Positions 1 to 9,145 of a stretch of 62,322 bases of DNA are shown piece after piece. The stretch is from an uncultured Bacteroidia bacterium. Its GTDB lineage: Bacteria > Bacteroidota > Bacteroidia > Bacteroidales > UBA932. Within the stretch, counting starts at the first letter, position 1, and the number at the start of each line of letters is the position of its first letter. The DNA lies in assembly GCA_902779785.1 (NCBI GenBank), contig CACZDC010000015.1, positions 1 through 62,322 of the forward strand, written 5' to 3'. The translations under genes were made by a program, and so were the position numbers. The notes beneath the pieces are model-generated. The model searched no databases. It was not told where the DNA came from and saw only the letters and a list, made by a program, of their open reading frames with translations.

Positions 1-1180
1 AGTATTGCCGATAGTATGGAAGGTATATTCCGTCTTGTCCAGAGATACGCTTTCCACAGGAACAACATCGGTCGTAAATGTTTTGACCTCGCCATAGAAG
101 GTCTGGCTGTCAAGTTTTACATAGGCTTTGTACCAATACTGGGTCTTGTGGGAAAGATTTGTCAAGGTTGCTGCAATGGCATTGTCCTTTATCTCCGTGC
201 ACTTGAAATCCGTGTTCAGCGCTGACTCGGATATACCCCAGAGGAAACCGTAAGCCAAGTTCGTGTACTGGACATCCGTAAGGTCCAGTTTGGCATTAAG
301 CGTAGCCTTTGTTGCCTCGACTCCGCTTGCGTCCCGTGTCTCAAGGAGTGAAGCAACGTCTTTTGTTGTGAACTCCTTGGTCTCGCCGTAGGTGTCCTGG
401 CCGTTCTGGCGGATAAAACTCCAATAAGAGTAAGTCGTAGACGGTTCCAACCCGGTAATAGTTGCGGTGTAATTCTTTTCCTCGTCTGCATTTGTCGCTA
501 TCAGAGTCGTCACAGAAGGCGCTTCAGTACCAGATAATTTGTAAAGCCGAAATATGTTCAGCCCCAACGGTAACTGAAGGTGCAAGGTTGGATTTTACCG
601 TTACAGGACATTCTGCGGTCTTGGCTCCATCTTCCGTCGTAACTGTTATGGTCACGGTTCCCGGCTGCACACCGATGACTTTGCCATCTTCGACGGTTGC
701 GACATTATCATTGCTGCTGGTCCAGGATACCTTCTTGTTTGTGGCGTCTTCTGGGGTGATTGTAGTAGTAAGTGTTTCAGATTCACCTACTTTTATGGTG
801 ATCTGCGTTTTATCCAAAGAAACTCCTGTGACGGGAATGACCTTTGCTTCAACCGTTATGGTGATGAAGTCGGATTTGTCCCCGGATTTAGCAGTTATGA
901 TAGCTTTGCCCAGCGACAGAGCCATAGCCTTCCCATTACTGGAGACCATAACCACGCTCTCGTCTGAAGAACTCCAACTAACTGTCTTGTCGGCAGCATT
1001 TTCCGGCAGGACTTTGGCAGACAGGTTGACGCTTTCCCCCTCGGTAAGCGTCATATCACTCTGTTCTATCGTTATGCTTTGAACCTTAACGACGGGAGCT
1101 TCTTCCTCTTTCCCGGTGCAGGTCCATAGAAGCGGAAATGCCGAAAGCGCGGCTAAAATGATGGCGGGGAATCTTTTCAT
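1..1180 (-). pseudogene. Frameshifted surface lipoprotein with Big_2 and fibronectin-III-like domains, 3' end outside window
   Basis: Read leftwards from the Met at 1180, the product begins with a Lys/Arg-containing hydrophobic signal peptide ending in a Cys (LLWTC), so it is probably an exported lipoprotein, although the lipobox is imperfect. Two bacterial Ig-like Big_2 domains follow (about residues 30-110 and 115-195), each with the typical SLDKTQITIKVGES type of opening strand. This frame meets a stop at 524-526. The neighbouring frame is open from about 545 to the window edge and encodes an FN3-like segment (GLEPSTTYSYWSF, then a KTQYWYKAYV repeat) and the start of a third Big_2 domain (VESVSLDKTEYTF). 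The N-terminal half and the FN3 half therefore belong to one gene split by a frameshift, probably with a small deletion. Such proteins are usually surface adhesins or glycan-associated proteins; the substrate here is unknown. Confidence 0.75.
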
Positions 1181-1430
1181 ATAAATTGTCTCCAAAATTG
1201 GAATATCTGTTGTAATGTAGCTTTACTAAAGTGTCCTTCTGTATAAAATGCGGGTTTTTCAGCGGCCTCTTTGAGGGTGGAGACCTTTCTTCCTATTTCC
1301 CGTTTTCCTCTCTTTTGAACAAGAGAACGCAGATATATACAAACATAAGAGGGCTATGCCCTTCAATGAATTATTAATCTTTCTCATATTCGTGCAAGCA
1401 TTCGCTGTTTAAACAGTAAAAGATGCGACA

Positions 1431-2087
1431 TTATGCATGACTGTTGTTTGATTTACGATCAAGTTCCGCAGCCACTTTTCCTAAAGAGAAGGATTTGACA
1501 AAGGGAGCAACCTGCGGCACGAACAACAGAATTACTATCAAGGCAAAAGTCAAGCACATTTCACTTGTTAACGGCAACTGGAAGCTTGTATCAAGAGCAG
1601 CTAGAACTATCCAGGCGACAAGGTATGTCGCAAGTATCACTGCGGAAATGATAGCTCGGCTACGTATCTTTTTGCACAGGATTTTAAATGGTAGTCTTTT
1701 CAGTCTACCAGTATAAACATGTACGGCCTTCTCATAGTTAAAAATGTCAGTGTAACTCTCATATTTCAAGTTTAAATCACCAGGATAACGTACTTCCCAC
1801 TGATTATTAGAATCGTCAAGGCTTACCACAAAACATAAGGGCATAATCTCAGAGATATTGGTCCTGCTTGTCCTATATGACCTGTAAAATGGGAAGGTTT
1901 TTTCCTTTTGAACCTCCTTTTCATCCATAAGGACAAAAGACTGAACCTTTCGGCGGTCTTCGCATAACACCTCAACACGTTTATACGCCTTGTTATCCCA
2001 GATATATGGACATATACGCACTTTATCTGCAGGATAACCCTTTTCTTTCACCAAGAAAGACTTGAAATCATAAATATTCATAATCAA
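1431..2087 (-). CDS. Hypothetical membrane protein with two C-terminal transmembrane segments
   Basis: A 218-residue protein I do not recognise. The first ~140 residues are soluble and mixed in charge, with several Tyr/Arg pairs (KTFPFYRSYRTSR). Two hydrophobic segments follow at about residues 146-166 and 176-197, and a short basic tail closes the protein. Both ends of the chain are therefore likely on the same side of the membrane. It lies 15 bp downstream of the large LRR lipoprotein gene on the same strand and may be co-transcribed with it. The DNA is visibly more AT-rich than most of the window, which suggests accessory origin. The start could be the Met at 2087 or the one at 2081. No function is proposed. 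Confidence 0.6.
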   Translation of the reverse strand: MIMNIYDFKSFLVKEKGYPADKVRICPYIWDNKAYKRVEVLCEDRRKVQSFVLMDEKEVQKEKTFPFYRSYRTSRTNISEIMPLCFVVSLDDSNNQWEVRYPGDLNLKYESYTDIFNYEKAVHVYTGRLKRLPFKILCKKIRSRAIISAVILATYLVAWIVLAALDTSFQLPLTSEMCLTFALIVILLFVPQVAPFVKSFSLGKVAAELDRKSNNSHA

Positions 2088-2102
2088 TACATATAATGCT
2101 TA

Positions 2103-5100
2103 TTACAGAGCTCGAACAGCACGCACAGAAGTAGAGTAATCCTTATTGGTGTAGTCCGTAGTACCATTATTGAAGCGCACGAAGTACGCGTAGTAGTAGT
2201 TACTCTCGGTAGACGACCAATAAGCCCCAGTTCCAAGCTGTGTGCCTCCGATTGATGATAATGTTGTATTAAGTGTTGATTTTTTGTTGTATATTGCCTT
2301 CAATTCTTCTCTGGCGGGGAGATACCACGCACTTCCCTTTGCCCGACACCATTTTGCAGCTGATGAATTGGGAATTTTATTGGTGTTGGCCACTCCGTCG
2401 GTAGTACTAGTTGCACCAGTGGTTGTTCCGTCATAATCCCAAGTCGTCTTAGTCTCATCTATAGACAGTGCCTTTACTCTGTCCTCATTACTAAAAAAGA
2501 CAACTTTTATATTATCCATGTATGCCCATTGTGCAGAAATAGAATTAAGTGCAGTGCCGGTTGAAATTAGAATTATTCCGTTATTCATATCCAGCTTGGC
2601 GAGAGACGTGTTATTGGACACATCCAGCGTAGCGAGGGAAGTGGAGGAGACATTGAGGTCAACCAAGGCGGTATTGACCGCAAGGTCAATAACTCGAATT
2701 CCCGCACATCCACTGAGATTCAGTACTTTAATCGCCAGGTTATCAGAAAGATCAATGTCCGTCAGAGAAGTATTGGCGGCCTTCAATTCCTCAAGCTGTG
2801 TATTATATCCCAGCGCCAGTGCGGTAATGCCGGCATTATTTGACACATCAAAGATCTTCAACGCCGTGTTCTTGCGCACATTCACATTCTGAAGATTATT
2901 GCCTTGCAAGTAAATTTGGGTGAGCGCTGCATTGTTCGTGAGGACGATGGACGACAGTTGGTTGTTGGCAGCCCCAAGAGTATCGAGTTGAATATTGTTA
3001 TTCAGATTGATAGCCGAAATATCATTGTCCGTGAAGGCAAGATAGACCAGGTCTATATTATTATCGACATTCAATGAAGTGAGGGCGCAGCGCCGGAGGT
3101 CCAGATGCTCGAGTGCGGTGAGTGTAGAAACATTTACTCCTGTAACCTGGCTGTTGTCTGTAGCCACAAGTCTGGTCAACTGGATGTTCTCAGCAATGTC
3201 GTATGAAGTAAGCACGGAACTCTTCATCAGGTTCAAAGTTGTAAAACCTGTTCCGGCAAATGCAAGAGACAAACTTGCGGCCTGATCGTAGGCATTGATC
3301 GTGACGACGTTGCCATTGAGGGCATTCGTGCTCACATCCTGAAGATAAAGGGCTGTCAAGGCTGTGTCGTTGTTGACATTGATGCGTTCAATCGGATTGC
3401 CGTATGCGACGATGGTTTCAAGTTTCGACAGGTTCGGAAGCTCAACGGTAGTGACATTGTTACCATTGAAATTCAGATACTTCAAGTTCGGGCAGTCCTG
3501 CAGGCCGGTGAGGTCGCTGACTCCGCGCCCGGAGCAGTTGACGTTCTGGACATTCTCGGCTTCCAAGATGCTGATTTCTCCGTCTTCATCGTCATCAAAG
3601 AGGGCAAGCATATAGGCCTTCAGCTTAGTGTCAGGAATGTAGATTCCTCCATCATTGTAGGCGATTTGCGTGAAGGAATCCTTCGTCACGGAGAGCGCAG
3701 CAGCCTGCGCCGCATTCTTGACCCACAGTTTTGCAAGTGACGGGTTGCCGGTGCAGACAACAGTTTCGAGTGCCGGGTTCAAACTCACATCCAGACGGAT
3801 GAGTTGATTACCTGCACAGTTGAGTGTTTCGAGCAATGAATTCTTGCTTACGTCAAGCGCGGTGATTGCATTGCCCTGGCAGTCGACGAAGGTCAGCTTC
3901 GTATTTGCGTTAATGCCAAGGCTGCTCAGTTGGTTGGAGGCGCAGTAGAGAATCTCAAGGCCGGAATTCTGGTATAGATTCAGCGAGGCGAGTTTGTTCT
4001 GGCTGCAGTCAAGCTCTTTCAAGCCGCTTAGCTTCGTGACGTCAAGAACGTTGATTTCGTTCTTTCGGCAATATAGTTTCTCAAGCAATGTATTGTTCTT
4101 CAAATTCAGCGACTGAATATGGTTGGAATTGCATTGCAGAGTCTTCAGAAGCTTGTTTTTCGTCAGATTCAAAGCGCCGATTTCGTTGCCGTTGCAGTTC
4201 AGTGTTTCAAGAGAGGGCGACTCGCTGACATCAAGTGAGGTCAACTTGTTGTTGGAGGCTTCCAGTGTCTCGAGCGAGGACAGGCCGGAGAGGCCAAGTG
4301 CCTGCAACTTGTTCCCGGACACATCCACTGTCTTCAGCTTGGGAGAATGGGAGAGATCAAGTGAGGTCAGTTTGTTGAAGCTGACATCAATGCTTTCGAG
4401 ATTGCTGAAGTACTCTATCCCTACCAGTGAAGATATATTGAGCATCGAAGCACTGATGTCCGTCACAGCCTCTGCTTCCTCCTCGGAAATTTCTCCGTCC
4501 TGGTTGGTGTCGAAGTTCTGGACGCAGTAGGCCTTGAAGGCATCGTCACCGAAACTGATGACATCTGTAGTCCAAGGGACAAGCTGGACATATTCGCTTG
4601 CAAGCTCGTTGTTGCCGTCGGAGACAACCAGGGCAGCATTGGCGCTGCAACGGCTCCGGAAGAAATCTTCTTTCAGTGCGTCGCCACTGACGGTAACAGT
4701 GAGATAACCATTCTCTGCAGTTGCCTGAGTGATGGTAAGTTGTACCGTTTCAGGGGCGGATTTCGTGAGGGTGTAAACGGTCTTCACTTTTAATGCGTTC
4801 TGCCAGACCTTTACAAGTTCCGTCGCCGTGGAGGCCGGCTGCAGTTCGAAATCCAGCGTCGCCGTTCCGGAAGTGAGGGTCCCGTTGTCGGTATAGCTTA
4901 CGGGGACTTTTCCGTCGGAATATGCAGGGACGAAGGCAATGGACTGGATGCGCGCTAAAATGGCTGCCACCTGGTCCTGCAGGTCCTCTATCTCCTGCTG
5001 CATCGAATAGATTGTATTCTTGATGTTCTTGATATCTTTCTCACACTGAGTTACCCGCGCGGTCAGGGCCTCAATAGCTGTATTGATTGTGGCCACCTCC

Positions 5101-6605
5101 GTGTCTATGCGGCCATTGATGGTGGACACTTCCGTCGCAATCTGTCCGCTCAGTTTGCCGTCGAGGGTACTGATGGCCGTACCGATTGCCTGCTGGTAAG
5201 CTGCGGTAATCTCCGTCCGGGCGGTGTTGAGGTCGGTGCGGAGCTGAACGATGTCGGCGGCATTGTCACTGATGGCCCGGGCGTTATTGCTGATGGCCGT
5301 GGCATTGGCCGAAATCAGCGCGGCGTTGGCGGCGATGTCCTCCGCGTTCTTAGCGATGTTGGATGCATTGGTGGCGATGTTCCCTTCGTCTGTGGTCGCG
5401 CGCTGATGCAACGTAGTGATGGCGGAAGCGTTTGTAGAGATGTTCGTTTCATTCTCCTCAATCAGCCGTTTGTTGGCGGCAATGAGCCTTTCGCAGGCGT
5501 CGATATCCGAGGCATTCGTTGCGATATTTCTGGCATTCGCCGCAATGTCGGAGGCATTCTGGGAGATGTTACGGCTGTTAGTCGCTACTGTCGCGGCAAG
5601 GTCTGACAGGTCATTGCTAAGTCCGTCGATCTGTAATTGGAGACCGTTGATAAGGGTCGTGTTGGCGGAGATCTTATTGGTCAGCGATGTTTCGAGGCTG
5701 GTGATCAGGCCCTGGAGGTAGGTCTTCTGGCTGTTGAGCTGGCCCTCGAGGTTGGATTTCAGCGAGGCTAGTTTTGCGTCGGTCTGGGAGATGGTGTAGT
5801 AACCCGCGAGTTGGTTGTTGACCCAGGTCTTTATGCTGCTCTCGCTGCTGGAAATGGCGTTCTTTATGGCCGTTGTATATGCAGAGGTGATTTCCTGTTT
5901 CGCAGTGTTAAGGGCTGTGTTACAATCGGATACGCTCTGCGAGATGATTCCCTGCAGTTTAGTGTCGAGGCCGGAAATGGCCGAGTTCAGCTCAGCCTGA
6001 GAAACGCCCGAACTGCTGCTGCCTATATTGGCAAGAGCTGAATTGATTGCATCGATCTGTGTCTGGATGCCGGATATTATATTGGAAGTCTGGTTGAACT
6101 TCTCCAGGGTTACAAAAGTAGCCGAAACCCAGTCTTTTGCAGATTTGATTCCGCTGTCCACATAGGTCTTGAGGTTATTGATCTGGGTCTGGAGATTATC
6201 ATCCTTGGACTGCAAGGCGGAAATGGCCTGGTTGATGGTCTGAAGCTGGTTATTGACCGTGGTCTTATAGCTGTTGAGCTGGGCAAGAATCCGTGTTTCC
6301 GTTTCTGGAAGCTCAGTTTTCAGTTCGTTTATGCTCTTGCCGAGCTCTTCATCGGCCTTGGCCAAATCCCGGGCCTGGCCCTGCAGCGTCGTAATATATC
6401 CCTTCAGCTCGGTGTCCATCGCCGTAAGAAGGGCGATAGAGGTGTTGATTGAAGAAATCTGCGAGTCAATGGACGCGATTTTATCAGATTTCAGTCCATC
6501 AATCTGCTTCTGTAGATTGTCAACGTCGTCTTGTTTCACGCAGGACGCTGCAGCAAAGGCCGCCAAGATTCCGGCCAAAGCATAGAGTAAAAGCTTTTTC
6601 ATCAT
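2103..6605 (-). CDS. Large surface lipoprotein: coiled-coil stalk, leucine-rich repeats, C-type-lectin-like (DUF1566/FISUMP-like) C terminus
   Basis: About 1500 residues. The start at 6605 (or 6602) gives a Lys-rich, hydrophobic signal peptide ending AAASC, a good lipobox, so the protein is probably anchored in the outer membrane. Residues ~30-560 are predicted coiled coil, with helical repeats such as NASDIAANARNIATNASDI that resemble a stalk. A beta-rich linker follows. Leucine-rich repeats then run from about 700 to 1370 with the LxxLDVSxNxxLxxL pattern. Two EF-hand-like calcium motifs, DTNQDGEISEEEA (~700) and DDDEDGEISILEA (~1005), sit at the start of the two LRR blocks. The last ~120 residues contain WYLPAREELKAIY and YWSSTES and end RAVRAL, the signature of the DUF1566/FISUMP C-type-lectin-like fold. 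The design is typical of Bacteroidota surface binding proteins; the ligand is unknown. Nothing looks truncated. Confidence 0.85.
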   Translation of the reverse strand: MMKKLLLYALAGILAAFAAASCVKQDDVDNLQKQIDGLKSDKIASIDSQISSINTSIALLTAMDTELKGYITTLQGQARDLAKADEELGKSINELKTELPETETRILAQLNSYKTTVNNQLQTINQAISALQSKDDNLQTQINNLKTYVDSGIKSAKDWVSATFVTLEKFNQTSNIISGIQTQIDAINSALANIGSSSSGVSQAELNSAISGLDTKLQGIISQSVSDCNTALNTAKQEITSAYTTAIKNAISSSESSIKTWVNNQLAGYYTISQTDAKLASLKSNLEGQLNSQKTYLQGLITSLETSLTNKISANTTLINGLQLQIDGLSNDLSDLAATVATNSRNISQNASDIAANARNIATNASDIDACERLIAANKRLIEENETNISTNASAITTLHQRATTDEGNIATNASNIAKNAEDIAANAALISANATAISNNARAISDNAADIVQLRTDLNTARTEITAAYQQAIGTAISTLDGKLSGQIATEVSTINGRIDTEVATINTAIEALTARVTQCEKDIKNIKNTIYSMQQEIEDLQDQVAAILARIQSIAFVPAYSDGKVPVSYTDNGTLTSGTATLDFELQPASTATELVKVWQNALKVKTVYTLTKSAPETVQLTITQATAENGYLTVTVSGDALKEDFFRSRCSANAALVVSDGNNELASEYVQLVPWTTDVISFGDDAFKAYCVQNFDTNQDGEISEEEAEAVTDISASMLNISSLVGIEYFSNLESIDVSFNKLTSLDLSHSPKLKTVDVSGNKLQALGLSGLSSLETLEASNNKLTSLDVSESPSLETLNCNGNEIGALNLTKNKLLKTLQCNSNHIQSLNLKNNTLLEKLYCRKNEINVLDVTKLSGLKELDCSQNKLASLNLYQNSGLEILYCASNQLSSLGINANTKLTFVDCQGNAITALDVSKNSLLETLNCAGNQLIRLDVSLNPALETVVCTGNPSLAKLWVKNAAQAAALSVTKDSFTQIAYNDGGIYIPDTKLKAYMLALFDDDEDGEISILEAENVQNVNCSGRGVSDLTGLQDCPNLKYLNFNGNNVTTVELPNLSKLETIVAYGNPIERINVNNDTALTALYLQDVSTNALNGNVVTINAYDQAASLSLAFAGTGFTTLNLMKSSVLTSYDIAENIQLTRLVATDNSQVTGVNVSTLTALEHLDLRRCALTSLNVDNNIDLVYLAFTDNDISAINLNNNIQLDTLGAANNQLSSIVLTNNAALTQIYLQGNNLQNVNVRKNTALKIFDVSNNAGITALALGYNTQLEELKAANTSLTDIDLSDNLAIKVLNLSGCAGIRVIDLAVNTALVDLNVSSTSLATLDVSNNTSLAKLDMNNGIILISTGTALNSISAQWAYMDNIKVVFFSNEDRVKALSIDETKTTWDYDGTTTGATSTTDGVANTNKIPNSSAAKWCRAKGSAWYLPAREELKAIYNKKSTLNTTLSSIGGTQLGTGAYWSSTESNYYYAYFVRFNNGTTDYTNKDYSTSVRAVRAL

Positions 6606-6720
6606 CTCGTTGTGTGTTAATCTGGGCAAAGTTCGTCAAGGGGCTTGGCGAAATCAAGTCCATTCTGGTCCATTTGTGTGGCTATTCAGTTCTATTGCCC
6701 GGGAATGACGCTGAAGGCCC

Positions 6721-7761
6721 TTACTCGAACAGGCCGGTGGCCTCGCGGAAGAGGGCGTCGATGTCGTCTTTGGAGGCGGCGGAGGAGGTGGTTTCTGAAG
6801 TTTTTTGGGTGCGGGGTTTCGCCGACACTGTGATTGTGTCAGTTTCGGGGGCTTTTTCTGAGCTGAGCTCCGTTGTGTCGGCCGCCATTACCGTCTCTGG
6901 CTCGGTTGCGGGCTGACGCTTCTGGAGGACTGCGGTGGTGACCACTGCCGCTACCGCAAGAGCGATGAGCACGATGGTCCAGGGGCGCAGGCTGCGCTGA
7001 AGGAGGGCGTCTTTCAATTCGGAGATTTGCTGGTAGCGGTCCTCAGGGTCGGCGGCGCAGGCTTTGTGGAGTGCTCCAGCGTGCCGGCTGCTCCAAGCCC
7101 GACGGCGGACAGCCGTGCCCCCGTTGCCTGAAACCCCGCTCAGCTCAGACAGGACTTTTCCGACCGCCCATATGTCCGTCCGCATATCGGCCTTGCCTCC
7201 CGAGAGGACTTCAGGAGCTATGTAGGCCTGCGTCCCGGCAGGCATTTTGAGGATGGCCGAGTCATCCGAGTCGGCGAGGCCGAAGTCAATGAGTTTCAGG
7301 TTGTTCCCGTTGTGGGTAATCAGAATGTTCGACGGCTTGATGTCGCGGTGGACAATCTGGTGGGAATGGAGATAGCCCACGGCATCGCAAAGTTCGATGG
7401 CAATCTTCAGAAACAGAGCTTCGTCGGGCTTGCCGTCCCGGAAGCGCTCTGAGAGAGTCACTCCGTCCACCCACTCCATTTCGATGCAGCTTCCCAAAAG
7501 AGGATGGGAGCGGAAGTGCCAGGTGCGGCATATCGACGGATGGTTCAGGCTATAGCTAATCTCGAATTCTTTTCTCAAAAGTGCCTCATACACAGGGTCT
7601 CCGCGATACTTCTCCTGCAGGGCTTTGAGCACGACGAACTGGCCGAATTTCTGCACTCGCCAGATTTCGGCAAAGCCCTTGAGACTTCGGTGCAGAAGCT
7701 GCGCGCCTTCAGCCTCGCCTTCCAACTGCGGATCAATGATGAAGCCTGATTCTTCCTCCAT
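6721..7761 (-). CDS. Membrane-anchored Hanks-type Ser/Thr protein kinase
   Basis: A 346-residue eukaryotic-like kinase. Starting at Met 7761, the ATP-anchoring Lys is at ~46 (VVLKAL), the catalytic loop is HRDIKPSN (~137-144), the metal-binding motif is DFGLAD (~160), and APEVL marks the activation-segment end. The Gly-rich loop is weak (LKGFAEIW in place of a canonical GxGxxG), which is the main oddity. A single transmembrane helix (PWTIVLIALAVAAVV) at about 260-280 leaves a Thr/Ser-rich tail of ~65 residues outside the cytoplasm with no PASTA or other sensor domain. The start at 7761 is chosen because a TAnnTTTG promoter box on the minus strand ends only six bases upstream; the longer frame would overlap it. 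Substrates cannot be read from sequence. It is transcribed divergently from the exported protein at 7801. Confidence 0.88.
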   Translation of the reverse strand: MEEESGFIIDPQLEGEAEGAQLLHRSLKGFAEIWRVQKFGQFVVLKALQEKYRGDPVYEALLRKEFEISYSLNHPSICRTWHFRSHPLLGSCIEMEWVDGVTLSERFRDGKPDEALFLKIAIELCDAVGYLHSHQIVHRDIKPSNILITHNGNNLKLIDFGLADSDDSAILKMPAGTQAYIAPEVLSGGKADMRTDIWAVGKVLSELSGVSGNGGTAVRRRAWSSRHAGALHKACAADPEDRYQQISELKDALLQRSLRPWTIVLIALAVAAVVTTAVLQKRQPATEPETVMAADTTELSSEKAPETDTITVSAKPRTQKTSETTSSAASKDDIDALFREATGLFE

Positions 7762-7767
7762 AGGGCA

Positions 7768-7796
7768 CAAAGATAGCATTTTTTGAATTATCTTTG
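7768..7796. promoter_or_regulatory. Divergent back-to-back promoters for the kinase and the exported protein
   Basis: CAAAGATA (7768-7775, a minus-strand TATCTTTG) and TATCTTTG (7789-7796, plus strand) form an 8-bp perfect inverted repeat of two Bacteroidota -7 boxes. Each box ends only 4-6 bases before a start codon (GTG 7801 and ATG 7761), so both transcripts would be leaderless or nearly so. I see no clear -33 TTTG at the consensus distance for either. Confidence 0.6.
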
Positions 7797-7800
7797 CAGG

Positions 7801-8766
7801 GTGCAGCGTTTGAGCTCATATCTGACCGTTCTTCTTCTGCTTGCCTGCGCGGTTACTTCAACGGCGCAGGAGAGGGTGTGGAATGCAGCTCTGGATCGCT
7901 ACGAGTTCATCTGCAGGCGCTGTGCCGGCTGGCGTGAGAGTATCGAGCAAGGGAAGTCTGTCCCGAAAGACAGTCTGAGGGCACTGAGCGTGGAGCTTTC
8001 CGTCCTGAAGAATAATCTGCAGTATGCCCTTGGGGATATGACTCCTGGCCAGAAGCGCCGTTTCGAGGCTATCCGGGACTGGTTCACAAGCGGGAGCTGG
8101 CCGGAATACAGCATAGAACCAATCAGTCCGTGCAGCATCGCGCCGGAGTGCAGTCCGCGTCCTCCTCGCGGCTGGGTTATGGAACCGTGTCCGCCGCCTT
8201 TTCTCTCTGAGCCGTTTTTTCGTCATTGGGAAAGCTCTTTTCGCTTGCCGGCCTGGCTTTCGCCCTTTGCCGGCGTGAGCATTGGCTTTTATCCCGACCT
8301 CTCGTTAGGTGCCTTCGCCGGCGTCCAGATAAAGCGCGTTGGCATCTTCCTGAAGGGCCGGAGCAGTTTCCGCTCGCAGTCCACCGGCTATGACTGCCTC
8401 TCTGACGGCACTTTAAGCGGAGGCTTTTTCTGGAGCGGGGGAGAGAAGTGCGTACAGAGGCATCAGCTTACACTCGATCTGTCGTACGCCATCTTCCGGC
8501 CCGTTTCGGTCTATGTCGGCGGCGGATATGGCGAAAGAAAACTTTGCTGGAAGGACTCCGTTGGGCAATGGGCCCGGGTAAGTGACCGCAGCTTCCGCGG
8601 GGTGGCACTTGATGCCGGACTTCTCATCCGTCCGGTACGGGAAGGGGCCGCACGGAGATTGACCTTGCTTCTCGGCTGTAGCTGGATGCCCCAGAACTCT
8701 CAAAACCGGAGTTACCTCGACGCTGAAGTCGGCCTGGCCTGGTGTTTCCTTGGCAAGAATCGTTGA
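7801..8766 (+). CDS. Hypothetical exported protein, possible outer-membrane beta-barrel
   Basis: About 321 residues with a clear signal peptide (hydrophobic stretch YLTVLLLLACAVTSTAQ). The N-terminal ~130 residues are mixed and Cys-containing. From about residue 150 the chain alternates hydrophobic and polar residues with Gly and aromatic pairs (FAGVSIGFYPDLSLGAF, YVGGGYGERKLCW, AEVGLAWCF), the look of a small outer-membrane beta-barrel. No family is recognised with confidence. The start is taken as GTG 7801, four bases after a TATCTTTG box; the in-frame TTG further upstream overlaps the promoter. It is divergent from the Ser/Thr kinase, and a functional link between the two is possible but only inferred. 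Confidence 0.6.
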   Translation: MQRLSSYLTVLLLLACAVTSTAQERVWNAALDRYEFICRRCAGWRESIEQGKSVPKDSLRALSVELSVLKNNLQYALGDMTPGQKRRFEAIRDWFTSGSWPEYSIEPISPCSIAPECSPRPPRGWVMEPCPPPFLSEPFFRHWESSFRLPAWLSPFAGVSIGFYPDLSLGAFAGVQIKRVGIFLKGRSSFRSQSTGYDCLSDGTLSGGFFWSGGEKCVQRHQLTLDLSYAIFRPVSVYVGGGYGERKLCWKDSVGQWARVSDRSFRGVALDAGLLIRPVREGAARRLTLLLGCSWMPQNSQNRSYLDAEVGLAWCFLGKNR

Positions 8767-8899
8767 GCCCTCGGCACCGCCTCCTCGCAACAAGGGGGCT
8801 CGGCGGCTACAGATCGGACGCTGCGGTGGCCAACTCCCGGAAGGGGCCTCCTCGCGCCCGCCTGTTGCCAAAATCCGCAACTGTCTTTTGGTTACTGGC

Positions 8900-9007
8900 C
8901 GTAAAATGGAAACGCTTGATAGACAGGCTGTTATGCAAAGCAATGTAGGTCAGATTGACCACGTTACTTTGCATAAAATGCTATATATCAACAAGTTACA
9001 TTTTACG
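8900..9007. repeat. 108-bp nested imperfect palindrome
   Basis: Perfect 9-bp outer arms (CGTAAAATG at 8900-8908, CATTTTACG at 8999-9007) enclose two 22-base partly complementary segments. These enclose perfect 10-bp arms (TTATGCAAAG 8931-8940, CTTTGCATAA 8967-8976). At the centre is GGTCA-GAT-TGACC (8948-8960). The layout is symmetrical to the base. I see no target-site duplication. It could be a MITE-like remnant, an extragenic palindrome or a structured RNA. Confidence 0.7.
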
Positions 9008-9113
9008 CATTCTGGGGCAGTCTCTTCCCATCGCGCCCCTGCCCTCGCCATGAGCACCGCCTCCCATCAGCCTCCGCCACGAGCAGCGCTCCCGCCCGGG
9101 CTCCCCGCCATTT

Positions 9114-9145
9114 TTTGGAATTGTTCCGGCAAGTGGGTATCTTTG
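9114..9145 (+). promoter_or_regulatory. Promoter of rnr
   Basis: TTTG (9114-9117), a 20-base gap, then TATCTTTG (9138-9145) match the Bacteroidota -33/-7 consensus. The ATG of rnr is 15 bases further on. Confidence 0.75.

Noticed and set aside
1431-2087. Retroelement accessory gene (Avd) next to the LRR lipoprotein
   Set aside because: The protein is too long and has two transmembrane helices, unlike the small helical Avd proteins.
6606-6720. Possible small gene between the kinase and the LRR lipoprotein
   Set aside because: Short, no start with promoter, no conserved features; it is just the gap with a weak promoter-like AACTTTG on the minus strand.
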